Positions 33,144 through 44,493 of a stretch of DNA of 64,000 nucleotides are shown here, in pieces. The notes beneath the pieces are model-generated. The model ran no database searches and had not been told where the DNA came from. It was given only the letters and a program-made list of their open reading frames with translations. The stretch's first letter is position 1, and every line of letters starts with the position of its first letter. The stretch is taken from the NCBI GenBank assembly GCA_934503275.1, contig CAKSVD010000002.1, forward strand, positions 62,001 to 126,000, in the 5' to 3' direction. Made by a program: the position numbers and the translations under genes. The DNA comes from an uncultured Faecalibacterium sp. Lineage in GTDB: Bacteria; Bacillota; Clostridia; Oscillospirales; Ruminococcaceae.

Positions 33144-33908
33144 ATGGCTGCGCAATACGAACTGCTCAAAGAGCTGCTCAACAGCGGCACAAAGCTAAGC
33201 TTTGGACAGGATTTCTTCTTCAAGTTTTATCAGGCCTTTCTCCTGAAGGACCGCTGGATGCAGTACATCAGCGGTGTGGGCACTACCCTGCTGGTCACCG
33301 CGCTGGCGCTGGCGCTGGGCGTGGTGCTGGGCAGCGTGGTGGCGCTGGTGCGCGTGACCCACGACCAGCAGCGCCCCGGCCACAAAAATGCGGTGCTGGG
33401 CTTTTTTAACGCGGTGTGTCAGGTGTACACCACCATCATCCGCGGCACGCCCATGATGGTGCAGCTGCTGATCATGAGCATGGTCATTTTTGCCAACAGC
33501 CGCAACTTTACCATGGTGGGTGCGCTGACCTTGGGCATCAACTCCGGCGCGTATGTATCCGAGATCATCCGCGGCGGCCTGATGGCCGTGGACCCCGGCC
33601 AGATGGAGGCCGGGCGCAGCCTTGGCCTGAACTACATGACCACCATGGTGGTCATCATCATCCCGCAGGCCATCCGTGCGGTGCTGCCTGCACTGGGCAA
33701 CGAGTTCATCATCCTGCTCAAGGATACCTCCCTGATCACCACCATTGGCGGCAAGGAACTGTTGTATGCCGCACAGGGCATTATGAACCGTACCTATGAA
33801 GCCATGTTCCCCCTGCTGGGCGTTGCATTGATCTACCTGATCCTTGTTATGCTGTTTACATGGCTGCTGAGCAAGTTTGAGAGGAGGCTGGCACAAAGTG
33901 ACCGATAA
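33144..33908 (+). CDS. Amino-acid ABC transporter permease
   Basis: This 254-residue HisM/GlnP-type permease begins with a soluble extension (about 1-45) and then has five membrane segments. The '[23 protein letters not shown]' start of the fold (key residues GxxTLxxT), '[11 protein letters not shown]', and the coupling loop '[26 protein letters not shown]' (key residues [22 protein letters not shown]) are family marks. The start has GAGG upstream. It overlaps the ATPase gene by 11 bases. Confidence 0.94.
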   Translation: MAAQYELLKELLNSGTKLSFGQDFFFKFYQAFLLKDRWMQYISGVGTTLLVTALALALGVVLGSVVALVRVTHDQQRPGHKNAVLGFFNAVCQVYTTIIRGTPMMVQLLIMSMVIFANSRNFTMVGALTLGINSGAYVSEIIRGGLMAVDPGQMEAGRSLGLNYMTTMVVIIIPQAIRAVLPALGNEFIILLKDTSLITTIGGKELLYAAQGIMNRTYEAMFPLLGVALIYLILVMLFTWLLSKFERRLAQSDR

Positions 33909-34662
33909 GATTTTGGAAGTACGCGGCCTGACCAAGACCTACGGCGGCGTAAAAAAGCGCGGCGCAAAAAAGGCCGACCCCACGCTGGACGTGCTGAAGG
34001 GCATCGACCTTGATATCTACCGCGGCGACGTGGTGTGCCTGATCGGCCCTTCCGGCTGCGGCAAGTCCACCTTTCTGCGCTGCCTGAACCGGCTGGAGAC
34101 CCCTTCCTCCGGCTCTATCAAGTTCGAAGGGGTGGAGGTGGACGAGGCGCACATCGACGCCGTGCGCCAGAAGATGGGCATGGTGTTCCAGCACTTCAAC
34201 CTGTTTCCCCACCTGACCGTGAAAAAGAACCTTGAACTTGCCCCCAGCCTGCTGAAGCTGAAGGACAAAGAGGCCATCTCTGCCCGCGCAGACGAGCTGC
34301 TGGCCCGCGTAGGTCTGGCCGACAAGGCCAACGTCTACCCCAAGAGCCTGTCCGGCGGTCAGCAGCAGCGCATCGCCATTGCCCGTGCGCTGGCCATGGA
34401 CCCGGACGTGATTTTGTTCGACGAGCCCACCAGCGCCCTTGACCCCGAGATGGTGGGCGAGGTGCTGGAACTGATGAAGGAACTGGCACACACCGGCATC
34501 ACCATGCTGGTGGTCACCCACGAGATGGGCTTTGCCCGCGAGGTGTCCAACCGGGTCATCTTCATCGACGATGGCAAAATTCAGGAGGACGAGCCGCCGC
34601 AGGAACTGTTCACGAACCCCAAGCACCCCCGCCTGAAGGCCTTCCTCTCCAAGATGCTGTAA
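33898..34662 (+). CDS. Amino-acid ABC transporter ATP-binding protein
   Basis: This 254-residue GlnQ-type ATPase has Walker A '[18 protein letters not shown]', '[14 protein letters not shown]', signature '[16 protein letters not shown]', Walker B '[20 protein letters not shown]' (key residues [11 protein letters not shown]) and '[12 protein letters not shown]'. The start is GTG at 33898 with AGGAGG 10 bases upstream, inside the permease end. An insertion of about ten charged residues ('[14 protein letters not shown]') follows the first strand, which is unusual for GlnQ proteins. Confidence 0.94.
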   Translation: MTDKILEVRGLTKTYGGVKKRGAKKADPTLDVLKGIDLDIYRGDVVCLIGPSGCGKSTFLRCLNRLETPSSGSIKFEGVEVDEAHIDAVRQKMGMVFQHFNLFPHLTVKKNLELAPSLLKLKDKEAISARADELLARVGLADKANVYPKSLSGGQQQRIAIARALAMDPDVILFDEPTSALDPEMVGEVLELMKELAHTGITMLVVTHEMGFAREVSNRVIFIDDGKIQEDEPPQELFTNPKHPRLKAFLSKML

Positions 34663-34675
34663 GCTATCACAAAAC

Positions 34676-34713
34676 AAAGGAGCCGCTGCACCTGCCGTGC
34701 AGCGGCTCCTTTT
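34676..34713. terminator. Bidirectional terminator
   Basis: AAAGGAGCCGCTGCAC and GTGCAGCGGCTCCTTT form a perfect 16-bp stem between convergent operons. Confidence 0.92.
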
Positions 34714-34740
34714 GTATGCAGAAGAGAGGCAGGGGAGTGC

Positions 34741-35088
34741 TTATGCCATATCGCGGCAGGTCACAATGTCCGCCCCGGTACCGCAGACGTCAGTCAGCAC
34801 CACATCACCCACATGGATGGGTGCTTGCAGCACCACGCTGTCCAGCGCGGCGACCACCTCGGCCATCTGTCCCTTGGGCACGGGCTTGGAGGTCTTGACC
34901 GGGCAGCGGGAGTGCAGGCAGCCCTCGGCGCGCACGGTGCTGGTAATGATGCGGGTGGGGTGGGTCAGTTCCTCCTTGCCGTAGGCGATGCCGTTGGGGC
35001 AGCCGTTGCCGGTCACCTTGTAGTCGTTGGCCTCATCCACCTGCAAATGACAGCCCTGCGGGCAGCAGGTGCAAATTACTTCCTTCAT
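34741..35088 (-). CDS. DUF1667 iron-sulfur-type protein
   Basis: This 115-residue protein has six Cys in a pattern typical of DUF1667: 'CTCCPQGCHL' near the N-terminus, 'GNGCPNGIAYG', and 'CLHSRCPVKTSKPVPKG'. The Cys probably hold an iron-sulfur centre. It is the third gene of glpA-glpB-DUF1667, the usual Firmicutes form of anaerobic glycerol-3-phosphate dehydrogenase, where it presumably replaces the GlpC electron-transfer role. The start has GGAGG 10 bases upstream, 5 bases after the glpB stop. Confidence 0.9.
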   Translation of the reverse strand: MKEVICTCCPQGCHLQVDEANDYKVTGNGCPNGIAYGKEELTHPTRIITSTVRAEGCLHSRCPVKTSKPVPKGQMAEVVAALDSVVLQAPIHVGDVVLTDVCGTGADIVTCRDMA

Positions 35089-35093
35089 ATCGC

Positions 35094-36347
35094 TTATGCC
35101 TCCTTGATCTCAATGGTCACTTCGTCCACGGGGGCTCTGTCCAGCAGCACTCTGGGCAGGGCAATGTGCTCCATCTCGCCGGGGGCAAGGCGGTCGCGCT
35201 TGAAGCGTGCGATCACCGTATCGCCGCTCTTGACAAGGATGGTGCTCTTGCCGCAGATGCGGCGGACGCGGAAGGAGACGTTGGTGCTCTTTTCTACGCC
35301 CTCCAGACGGATGCGCTGCGGCAGGGTGTAGCCAAGGTCTGCGCCGGGCTTTACGGTCAGCACGCGTCCCTCGGCCACAGGGCCGTTCTGGACGTAGTTG
35401 GCAGCGGCTGCACCGGCCAATTCACTTTCGCCGGAAACAAAGTCCACCAGATCATGCACCTGCACCACGTTGCCGCAGGCAAACACGCCGGGGATGCTGG
35501 TCTCCATGTTTTCGTACACGATGGCGCCCTTGGTGCGGGGGTCCATCTCGATGCCGGCCTGTTTGGTCAACTCGTTCTCGGGGATCAGACCCACGCTCAG
35601 CAGAATGGTGTCCACATCGAACTCCATCTCAGTGCCGGGGATGGGCTTGCGGTCGGGGCCGATCTCAGCCACGATGGCCTTTTCCACGCGGTCCTTGCCC
35701 TGAATGTCCACGATGGTGTGGGAGAGATACAGGGGAATATCAAAGTCGTTCAGGCACTGCACGATGTTGCGGGTCAGGCCGCCGGAGTAGGGCATTACCT
35801 CTACGCAGGCCAGCACCTTTGCGCCCTCAAGGGTCATGCGGCGTGCCATGATCAGGCCGATGTCGCCGCTGCCGAGGATCAGCACCCGCTTGCCCACCAG
35901 ATAGCCTTCCATGTTCACATAGCGCTGTGCGGCACCGGCGGTGTACACACCGGCAGGGCGGGTGCCCGGGGTACCAATGGCACCGCGGGTGCGCTCGCGG
36001 CAGCCCATGCCCAGCACGATGCTCTTGGCCTCGATGATCTGGTAGCCGTGCTCCTTGGAAACACAGTGCACCTTTTTGTCCGGGGTCACTTCCAACACCA
36101 TAGTGTCCAGCTGCACCTTCACGCCGGTGTTCTTGAGCATCTCAATAAAGCGTCCGGCGTACTCCGGGCCGGTAAGCTGCTCGCCGAAGCGGTGCAGACC
36201 AAAGCCGTTGTGGATGCACTGGTTCAGAATACCGCCCAGTTCCTTGTCGCGCTCCAGAATAAGGATGTCGCGCAGACCGCTTTCCCATGCCTTGCAGGCA
36301 GCAGCAAGGCCCGCAGGGCCGCCGCCGATAATGACCAGATCAACCAT
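35094..36347 (-). CDS. FAD/NAD(P)-binding oxidoreductase (GlpB-like subunit)
   Basis: This 417-residue protein is a pyridine-nucleotide-disulfide-type flavoprotein with the N-terminal dinucleotide fold 'DLVIIGGGPAGLAAACKAWESG', a second one 'GKRVLILGSGDIGLIMARRMTLEG' (key residues LGSGDIG), and 'PGVFACGNVVQVHDLVD'. There is no redox-active Cys pair. In this cluster it is expected to pass electrons from glycerol-3-phosphate oxidation to NAD or another carrier. It overlaps the upstream gene by 8 bases and has GGAGGAAAG before its start. Confidence 0.88.
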   Translation of the reverse strand: MVDLVIIGGGPAGLAAACKAWESGLRDILILERDKELGGILNQCIHNGFGLHRFGEQLTGPEYAGRFIEMLKNTGVKVQLDTMVLEVTPDKKVHCVSKEHGYQIIEAKSIVLGMGCRERTRGAIGTPGTRPAGVYTAGAAQRYVNMEGYLVGKRVLILGSGDIGLIMARRMTLEGAKVLACVEVMPYSGGLTRNIVQCLNDFDIPLYLSHTIVDIQGKDRVEKAIVAEIGPDRKPIPGTEMEFDVDTILLSVGLIPENELTKQAGIEMDPRTKGAIVYENMETSIPGVFACGNVVQVHDLVDFVSGESELAGAAAANYVQNGPVAEGRVLTVKPGADLGYTLPQRIRLEGVEKSTNVSFRVRRICGKSTILVKSGDTVIARFKRDRLAPGEMEHIALPRVLLDRAPVDEVTIEIKEA

Positions 36348-37785
36348 TGCTCTTTCCTCCTACCTTTGTTTCGCTGACCAGAACGTTCGAGCCGTTCTTG
36401 TCCTGCAGGATGTCCAAGGGATCTATGCCCAGTTCACGGCTGATAAGCTCCAGCACGCGCGGGCCGCAGAAGCCGCCCTGACAGCGGCCCATGCCTGCAC
36501 CGGCGCGGCGCTTTACGCCGTCGATGGTGTTGGCGGGCACCTCGCTGTGGAGGGCTGCCAAGATCTCGCCCTCGGTGATGGTCTCGCAGCGGCAGATGAC
36601 CCGGCCGTAGGCGGGCTGCTCCTTGACCAGCGCTGCCTTTTCCTCTGCGGAAAGCTCCTTAAAACGGATGTGGCGGCGGCCGTCCTTGTAATCGGCCTTT
36701 TCTGCGCCCAGAACACCGCGCTGCTGCAGGATGGCAACCGCTTCCTCAGCAACCGCCGGGGCGGCGGACAGGCCGGGGCTCTTCATACCGGCAAGGTCGA
36801 TCCAGCCGGGAGCCTCCGGCTCCTCACCAATGATAAAGTCATCCACGTCCAGATTGGCGCGCACGCCCGCAAAGCTGCGGATGGACTCGCCAAAGTTGAT
36901 GCTGGGCACGCTGCGCTGGGCAGTGGCCTTGACAAATTCCAGACCGCTGCTGGTGCAGGAGGTGTCGTTGCCCTCCACCGGTTCAGCGTTGGGGCCGACG
37001 ATCAGGTTGCCGTGTACGGTGGGGGCCACCAGCACGCCCTTGCCCAGTTCGTTGGGGCACTGGAAGATAACGTGGCTCACGCGGGTGCCCTCGCTCTTAT
37101 CCAGCAGGTAGTACTCGCCCCGGGTGGGGATGATGTGGAAGTTGGCGGGCTCCACCATGGAGTGCACCTTGTCTGCCCAGATACCGGCAGCGTTGATGAC
37201 GCAGCGAGTCTCCACCGTGCCGCCGGGCACGGTCAGGCGGTAGCCGCCCTCGATGGCCTCGGCACCGGTCACCTTGCAGCTGCGGCGCAGTTCCACGCCG
37301 TTGCGCACAGCCACCTCGGTCATGGCCAGTGCGTACTCCCACGGGTTCACGATGGCGGCGCTGGGTGCCCACAGTGCGCCGCAGACCTTCTCAGAAAGGT
37401 TCGGCTCCATGGCAAGGGTCTCTTCCCGGGAAAGGATCTTCATGCCGGGCACGCCGTTTGCGGTGCCGTTTTCGAACAGATGCTGCAGGTGGGGCAGTTC
37501 CTTTTCGTCCAGTGCCAGCACCAGAGAGCCGCACTGCTTATAGGAGACATCCAGCTTTGCGCAGATCTCCTTTGCCAGCGCCACGCCGCGCACATTCAGC
37601 CGTGCCATGCGGGTGCCGGGGGCGGGGTCGTAGCCTGCGTGGAGAATGGCGCTGTTGGCCTTGGTGGTGCAGTCTGCCACATCGTTCTCGGCTTCAAGGA
37701 TGACCACCTTGTTGTCGTAGCGCGACAGTGCGTAGGCGGCAGCGGCACCGATGACACCACAGCCGATGATTGCTACATCATACAT
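36340..37785 (-). CDS. Anaerobic glycerol-3-phosphate dehydrogenase-like FAD oxidoreductase
   Basis: This 481-residue protein has a GlpA/GlpD-like DAO domain: 'DVAIIGCGVIGAAAAYALSRYD' (FAD fold, key residues GCGVIGAA), 'CVINAAGIWADKV', 'TRGEYYLLD' and 'KSPGLSAAPA'. A C-terminal BFD-like [2Fe-2S] domain (about 395-455) has 'VICRCETITEGEI' and 'GRCQGGFCGPRV'. It should oxidise sn-glycerol 3-phosphate to dihydroxyacetone phosphate. It is first in the operon behind a leader terminator, with glpP encoded just upstream. The start has AGGAGGAAAAG. Oxidation of another 2-hydroxy acid cannot be excluded from sequence alone. Confidence 0.9.
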   Translation of the reverse strand: MYDVAIIGCGVIGAAAAYALSRYDNKVVILEAENDVADCTTKANSAILHAGYDPAPGTRMARLNVRGVALAKEICAKLDVSYKQCGSLVLALDEKELPHLQHLFENGTANGVPGMKILSREETLAMEPNLSEKVCGALWAPSAAIVNPWEYALAMTEVAVRNGVELRRSCKVTGAEAIEGGYRLTVPGGTVETRCVINAAGIWADKVHSMVEPANFHIIPTRGEYYLLDKSEGTRVSHVIFQCPNELGKGVLVAPTVHGNLIVGPNAEPVEGNDTSCTSSGLEFVKATAQRSVPSINFGESIRSFAGVRANLDVDDFIIGEEPEAPGWIDLAGMKSPGLSAAPAVAEEAVAILQQRGVLGAEKADYKDGRRHIRFKELSAEEKAALVKEQPAYGRVICRCETITEGEILAALHSEVPANTIDGVKRRAGAGMGRCQGGFCGPRVLELISRELGIDPLDILQDKNGSNVLVSETKVGGKSNG

Positions 37786-37847
37786 TGTTCTTTTCCTCCT
37801 GTCCGTTCTGCCTTGGCCCGTCGGGAGCCGGGCAGCTGTTGATGGTA

Positions 37848-37898
37848 CAAAAAAAGAGCGAACCGAAACAAAGGCAACTGCCCTTGTCCGTTTCGCTC
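37848..37898 (-). promoter_or_regulatory. Leader terminator, likely GlpP antitermination target
   Basis: Read leftwards, GAGCGAAAC...GGGCA pairs with TGCC...TTCGCTC (37856-37898, about 17 bp with small bulges) and is followed by T8. It lies between the glp promoter and the first structural gene, 63 bases before the start. In Bacillus subtilis glpD a similar leader hairpin is bypassed by GlpP with glycerol 3-phosphate, and glpP here lies directly upstream. Confidence 0.85.
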
Positions 37899-37933
37899 AT
37901 ATCTCTTGAAACAAACAGCACTTGTTTGCTCTT

Positions 37934-37962
37934 ATGATACCTTGTCCCTGCGCAAAAAGCAA
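37934..37962 (-). promoter_or_regulatory. Promoter of the glycerol-3-phosphate dehydrogenase operon
   Basis: TTGCTT (37957-37962) and TATCAT (37934-37939) are 17 bases apart, upstream of the leader terminator. Confidence 0.75.
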
Positions 37963-38026
37963 GGTGTTTTGCACTTTTTGTGAAACCCTTACAAAAAACA
38001 CCTGTTGCTTTTGCGCAGAATGCGGG

Positions 38027-38593
38027 TCACATATCCCACACCGCCTGATTGGTGGTGGAAATAGCAGTGGCCCCGGCCTCCAGAGCCGCCATCACGTCCT
38101 CCTTGTCCGCGATCAGACCGCCGGTCAGCACCGGCACCTTGGCGGTAGCGCACACCCGGCGCAGGATCTTGGGCATGGTGCCGGGCAGCAGGTCCAGACA
38201 GTCCGGCAGATTTGGAGGGATCTTATCCAAGCTTTCCAGCGCGATGGAATCCAGCAGGAACACCCGCAGGATGGCGGCCAGCCCCAACTCCTTGGCGCGG
38301 CGGATGAAGGACTGCCGGGTGGAGATGATGCCGTCGGCCTCGGTGGTGCTGCGGATGAAATCCACCGCCACCTCCTTGCCCGCCAGCCCGGTAATAAGGT
38401 CCACATGGACTACGGCAAAGCGCCCGGCCTCGTGGATGCGGCGCACAATGGAGGCAATATTGCAGATATCTCCGTATAATACAAATACCACCCGGATGTT
38501 CTCGTTGGTCAGCGCGTTGCAAAGCCCGGCATCGTCCTTGACGGCCGCAATGACCGGCGTTTCCTGAATGGCGTCCATCAGTTCCTGCTTCAT
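38027..38593 (-). CDS. glpP: Glycerol-3-phosphate responsive antiterminator
   Basis: This is a 188-residue TIM-barrel-like RNA-binding protein. 'TPVIAAVKDD', 'VVFVLYGDICNIASIV', 'VVHVDLITGLAGKEVAVDFI' (key residues HVDLIxGL), 'DGIISTRQSFIRRAKELGL' (key residues DGIISTRxxxIxxAK) and 'VPVLTGGLIADKEDV' mark GlpP. With glycerol 3-phosphate it prevents termination in glp leaders; a fitting hairpin is at 37848-37898. The start at 38593 is set by AGGAGG 7 bases upstream. It follows the M20 gene by 35 bases and is probably co-transcribed with it. Confidence 0.93.
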   Translation of the reverse strand: MKQELMDAIQETPVIAAVKDDAGLCNALTNENIRVVFVLYGDICNIASIVRRIHEAGRFAVVHVDLITGLAGKEVAVDFIRSTTEADGIISTRQSFIRRAKELGLAAILRVFLLDSIALESLDKIPPNLPDCLDLLPGTMPKILRRVCATAKVPVLTGGLIADKEDVMAALEAGATAISTTNQAVWDM

Positions 38594-38628
38594 AGCTTTC
38601 CTCCTGCCCGGCGTTCTGTGGGACAATT

Positions 38629-39846
38629 TTACTGGTGCTCTGCCAGCCAGCGCAGCGCCATATAGGTGTAGGCTGCCGTGCCGCGGTACAGGATGCTGTC
38701 ATCAAAGCGCACCTTGGGGTGGTGCTGACCGTAGGTGTAGCCCTCTTTGGCGTTACCGGCAGCTAAGAACATACTCACGGTGGGTACCTCGTGGCTGACA
38801 AAGGCGAAGTCCTCGCTGCCGCCGCCGGGCTTGCCGCCGGTGAGCGGGGTCATATCCATTGCGCCCTTGCCCAGCAGCTCTGTCATATAGGTCAGGGCGT
38901 TGCCCGCCAGCGGGGTGTCCACCACCATGCAGGGGCAGTAATCACTGAACTCCACCTCGGCGGTGCAGCGGTAGGCGGTAGCCACGCCCTGCGCAATTTC
39001 GGTCATGCGCTGGTGGATGAGGGCGCTGACCTTCTGCTCCGGGTCCACGGTGCGGATGGTGCCCCACATATCAGCAGTATCCGGGATGACGTTGGAGGCC
39101 TTGCCTGCCTCGAACCGGCCGGTGGTGAACACGCCAAAGCCTGCGGGGTCCAGCTCGCGGCTGTTGATCTCCTGCAGGGCAATGTGGATGTGCGCCGCTG
39201 CGGTGATGGGATCGATGCAGGCGTTGGGCATGGAGCCGTGGCCGCCCTTGCCGTGCACAACGATGTGGTACTGCTCGCAGCTGGCCATGGTGATGCCGCC
39301 GCCCGGCACCAGTACCATACCGGCGGGCAGGGGCATCCCGGCCAGCACATGGAACATGACCGCTGCATCCACCTTGGGGTTCTCCAGCAGGCCGCTGTTT
39401 ATCATATCCAGTGAGCCCTGAAAGATCTCCTCTGCGGGCTGGAACTCCAGCTTTACCGTACCCTCGATCTCGTCCTCGTGCTCCTTGAGCAGCTTGGCTG
39501 CACCCAGCACCATGGCGGTGTGCATATCGTGGCCGCAGCCGTGCATCTTGCCGGGCAGCTCAGAGGCAAATTCCTCGCCGGATTCCTCCTGCAGGGGCAA
39601 AGCGTCCATGTCGCCCCGCAGCAGGATCACCTTACCGGGACGCTTGCCCCCGGCAAGCACCACCACGCCGCACTTGCCGCAGTCCTGCGGGGTGTAGCCC
39701 ATCTCGGTCAGCGCCTTTTTGACCAGTGCCTTGGTCTGGGGCAGGTCAAAGCCCACCTCCGGGTGACGGTGCAGCGTGCGCCGCCATTCCTGCAGCTGGG
39801 GCTCCAGCGCCTTGGCGGCTTCCAACAGTTTTTCCGGTGCGATCAT
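38629..39846 (-). CDS. M20D family amidohydrolase
   Basis: This 405-residue metallo-amidohydrolase resembles hippurate hydrolase, IAA-amino-acid hydrolase and N-acyl-amino-acid deacylases. It has 'WRRTLHRHPEVGFDLPQT' (key residues LHRHPE), 'ILLRGDMDALPLQEESG', 'GKMHGCGHDMHTAMVLGAA' (metal ligands), 'EFQPAEE' (catalytic Glu), and 'VHGKGGHGSMPN' in the dimerisation domain. It frees amino acids from N-acyl conjugates in the cytoplasm. The true start is probably 39846 (GGGAG 11 bases upstream). It precedes glpP on the same strand without an evident metabolic link. Confidence 0.92.
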   Translation of the reverse strand: MIAPEKLLEAAKALEPQLQEWRRTLHRHPEVGFDLPQTKALVKKALTEMGYTPQDCGKCGVVVLAGGKRPGKVILLRGDMDALPLQEESGEEFASELPGKMHGCGHDMHTAMVLGAAKLLKEHEDEIEGTVKLEFQPAEEIFQGSLDMINSGLLENPKVDAAVMFHVLAGMPLPAGMVLVPGGGITMASCEQYHIVVHGKGGHGSMPNACIDPITAAAHIHIALQEINSRELDPAGFGVFTTGRFEAGKASNVIPDTADMWGTIRTVDPEQKVSALIHQRMTEIAQGVATAYRCTAEVEFSDYCPCMVVDTPLAGNALTYMTELLGKGAMDMTPLTGGKPGGGSEDFAFVSHEVPTVSMFLAAGNAKEGYTYGQHHPKVRFDDSILYRGTAAYTYMALRWLAEHQ

Positions 39847-39876
39847 TGTAAAATCAACTCCCTCTGAATTTATGCG

Positions 39877-39917
39877 GAAAACCCTCTCGGCCACGGCAGA
39901 GCCATGGCGGGGAGGGC
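39877..39917 (-). terminator. Terminator after secA
   Basis: CCCTCCCCGCCATGGC and GCCGTGGCCGAGAGGG form an imperfect 16-bp stem (39882-39917), followed leftwards by TTTTCC, just past the secA stop. Confidence 0.75.
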
Positions 39918-39929
39918 TTGTCCTTACGG

Positions 39930-42770
<2,841 letters not shown>

Positions 42771-42840
42771 AGGTCACACCTCATAAATCTTAAAAATCGG
42801 GCTGTGATGCGCCCGGAATCGCGCATAACAATACAGGTAT

Positions 42841-42869
42841 ATGATACACCAAAGCAGCAGACACGTCAA
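42841..42869 (-). promoter_or_regulatory. secA promoter
   Basis: TTGACG (42864-42869) and TATCAT (42841-42846) are 17 bases apart, 70 bases before the start codon. Confidence 0.75.
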
Positions 42870-43035
42870 ATCTGCAAGGCTATTTTAGCCCGATTTTACA
42901 TGAACTTTCTGTAAAAAGATGCTGCAAGCTGTTCACAGCTTGCCGATATCCCGGCAGTGCACTTTATTTTCGCCCTATCGCTTTGGGGAGAATCGTGGTA
43001 GAATAGGGCTATCACTGATAGGGAGGGCTATACTT

Positions 43036-43872
43036 ATGCTCAAACGGCTGCGCACCGCGCACCCCATTCTTTATTGTATCCTGTCCGAGGTGCTGTTCCT
43101 TGGCAGCATGGTCGTGTTCAGCCTGCTGGCAACCATCGTGCTGGCAGTGGCGGGCGCGGATTTTGACACCATGGACAGCTACCTGCTGGGCTCTGTGCAG
43201 GAGGTCATCGGGCTGGCCGTGGCACTTTTGCTGCTGGCACGCACCGGCAAGATGGACCTGCTGCACCGGCGCGGCTGCGGCTTTCTGAACGGACTGCTGG
43301 TGGGAATGTACCCGCTGTTCTTCATTGGGTATACGGTCGTGGGGACGCTGGCCTTTGGCCGCCCGGACACGCCGCTGCTGCCGCTGCCCCGCATCCTGAC
43401 CTTTATGCTGAACATGATCCTTGTGGGCGTGGCCGAGGAACTGGTGTTCCGGGGCATCATTGCCCAGACCCTGCTGGAGCGCTACGGTACCGCCCGCGCC
43501 GGGGTATGGAAGGCCTGCCTTATATCCGGCGTGCTGTTCGGCGCGGCGCACCTGAGCAATATGATCGGTTCGGCGCCCTTTGGCGTGCTGATGCAGTGCG
43601 TGTTTGCGGCCTCGCTGGGCGTGATGCTGGCTGCCGTCTACTTCCGCACCGGCAATCTGTGGGTGACGGTGTTCCTGCACAGCGCCATGGACATTGCCTC
43701 TATGCTCATCGGCGGGTTGTACGGCACCACCAGTGTGGCCGAGAGCGTGAGCGGCTACGACGCCTCGCGGCTGCTGTCGGTGGCGGTGTATCTGATCCCC
43801 ACCATGTTTCTGCTGCGCAAAAAGAAGCTGCCGGAGGTGCAGCTATACTGGGGCGGCACTGTAAAAAATTAA
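43036..43872 (+). CDS. CPBP family intramembrane glutamic endopeptidase
   Basis: This 278-residue membrane protein has about seven to eight segments. The CAAX-protease/Rce1-like motifs 'VGVAEELVFRGIIAQTLLERYG' (key residues EELVFRG), 'LISGVLFGAAHL' (catalytic His) and 'LWVTVFLHSAMD' are all present. Members mature or destroy membrane peptides or act in bacteriocin self-protection. Its target here is unknown. The start at 43036 is set by GGGAGG 9 bases upstream; the frame extends further upstream without a ribosome site. An extended -10 (TGGTAGAAT, near 43000) precedes it. Confidence 0.92.
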   Translation: MLKRLRTAHPILYCILSEVLFLGSMVVFSLLATIVLAVAGADFDTMDSYLLGSVQEVIGLAVALLLLARTGKMDLLHRRGCGFLNGLLVGMYPLFFIGYTVVGTLAFGRPDTPLLPLPRILTFMLNMILVGVAEELVFRGIIAQTLLERYGTARAGVWKACLISGVLFGAAHLSNMIGSAPFGVLMQCVFAASLGVMLAAVYFRTGNLWVTVFLHSAMDIASMLIGGLYGTTSVAESVSGYDASRLLSVAVYLIPTMFLLRKKKLPEVQLYWGGTVKN

Positions 43873-43893
43873 GGCTTGCGGACAAAAATCTTC

Positions 43894-43922
43894 TTGCAAT
43901 CTGCTGTGCAATCTGGTATACT
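43894..43922 (+). promoter_or_regulatory. rpsO promoter
   Basis: TTGCAA (43894-43899) and TATACT (43917-43922) are 17 bases apart, about 105 bases before the start, leaving a leader long enough for S15 autoregulation. Confidence 0.7.
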
Positions 43923-44028
43923 ATATCTGTTACCGTGGCACGGGGCTGGGAGTATGCCCGCTTTTGGGAGAACCGTTTCCCGCCGCTGTGCCATAGGCAG
44001 ATAAATTACTTGAAAGAGGTACTGTATT

Positions 44029-44283
44029 ATGAATAAGCAGGAAGTTATGGCCAAAGTCGCTCTGACCGAGAAGGACACTGGCTCCCCCGAGGTTCAGGTC
44101 GCTCTGCTGACCGCTCACATCAACGAGCTGAACGAGCACCTGAAGAAGAACCCTAACGATCACCACAGCCGCCGCGGTCTGCTGAAGATGGTTGGCCGTC
44201 GCCGCAATCTGCTGGCTTATCTCCAGAAGAAGGACATCGAGCGTTACCGTGCTCTGATCGCAACTCTGGGTCTGCGTAAGTAA
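44029..44283 (+). CDS. rpsO: 30S ribosomal protein S15
   Basis: This 84-residue ribosomal protein binds 16S rRNA early in 30S assembly. '[50 protein letters not shown]' contains the family core (key residues TGSPEVQ, [11 protein letters not shown], RRRNLLxYL). Codons are strongly biased, as in highly expressed genes. The start has GAGG upstream. A perfect terminator stem follows, so unlike many genomes rpsO and pnp are largely separate transcripts here. Confidence 0.97.
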   Translation: MNKQEVMAKVALTEKDTGSPEVQVALLTAHINELNEHLKKNPNDHHSRRGLLKMVGRRRNLLAYLQKKDIERYRALIATLGLRK

Positions 44284-44293
44284 TTTTAACGGA

Positions 44294-44327
44294 GGGCAGG
44301 TACCGCAAAGGTACCTGCCCTTTGCTT
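44294..44327 (+). terminator. Terminator between rpsO and pnp
   Basis: GGGCAGGTACC and GGTACCTGCCC (44294-44304 with 44310-44320) form a perfect 11-bp stem followed by TTTGCTTT. Confidence 0.88.
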
Positions 44328-44429
44328 TATGTATAACTCCATGTATCCCATGCGCACAAAATAGCGGTGGCAGCGTATTGCAGCAGTAAATCGAACGCCC
44401 GTGCCTGCGGGCAGGGACGCTGGATTTAT

Positions 44430-44438
44430 TGCTATAAT
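44430..44438 (+). promoter_or_regulatory. Extended -10 promoter of pnp
   Basis: TGCTATAAT fits the extended -10 form, 55 bases before the pnp start; no good -35 is seen. It fits pnp having its own promoter after the rpsO terminator. Confidence 0.55.
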
Positions 44439-44493
44439 GCGCACGCCACGGCTTTTTGGATAGAACGATCCGAAAAACAAGGAGGCAGAAACA

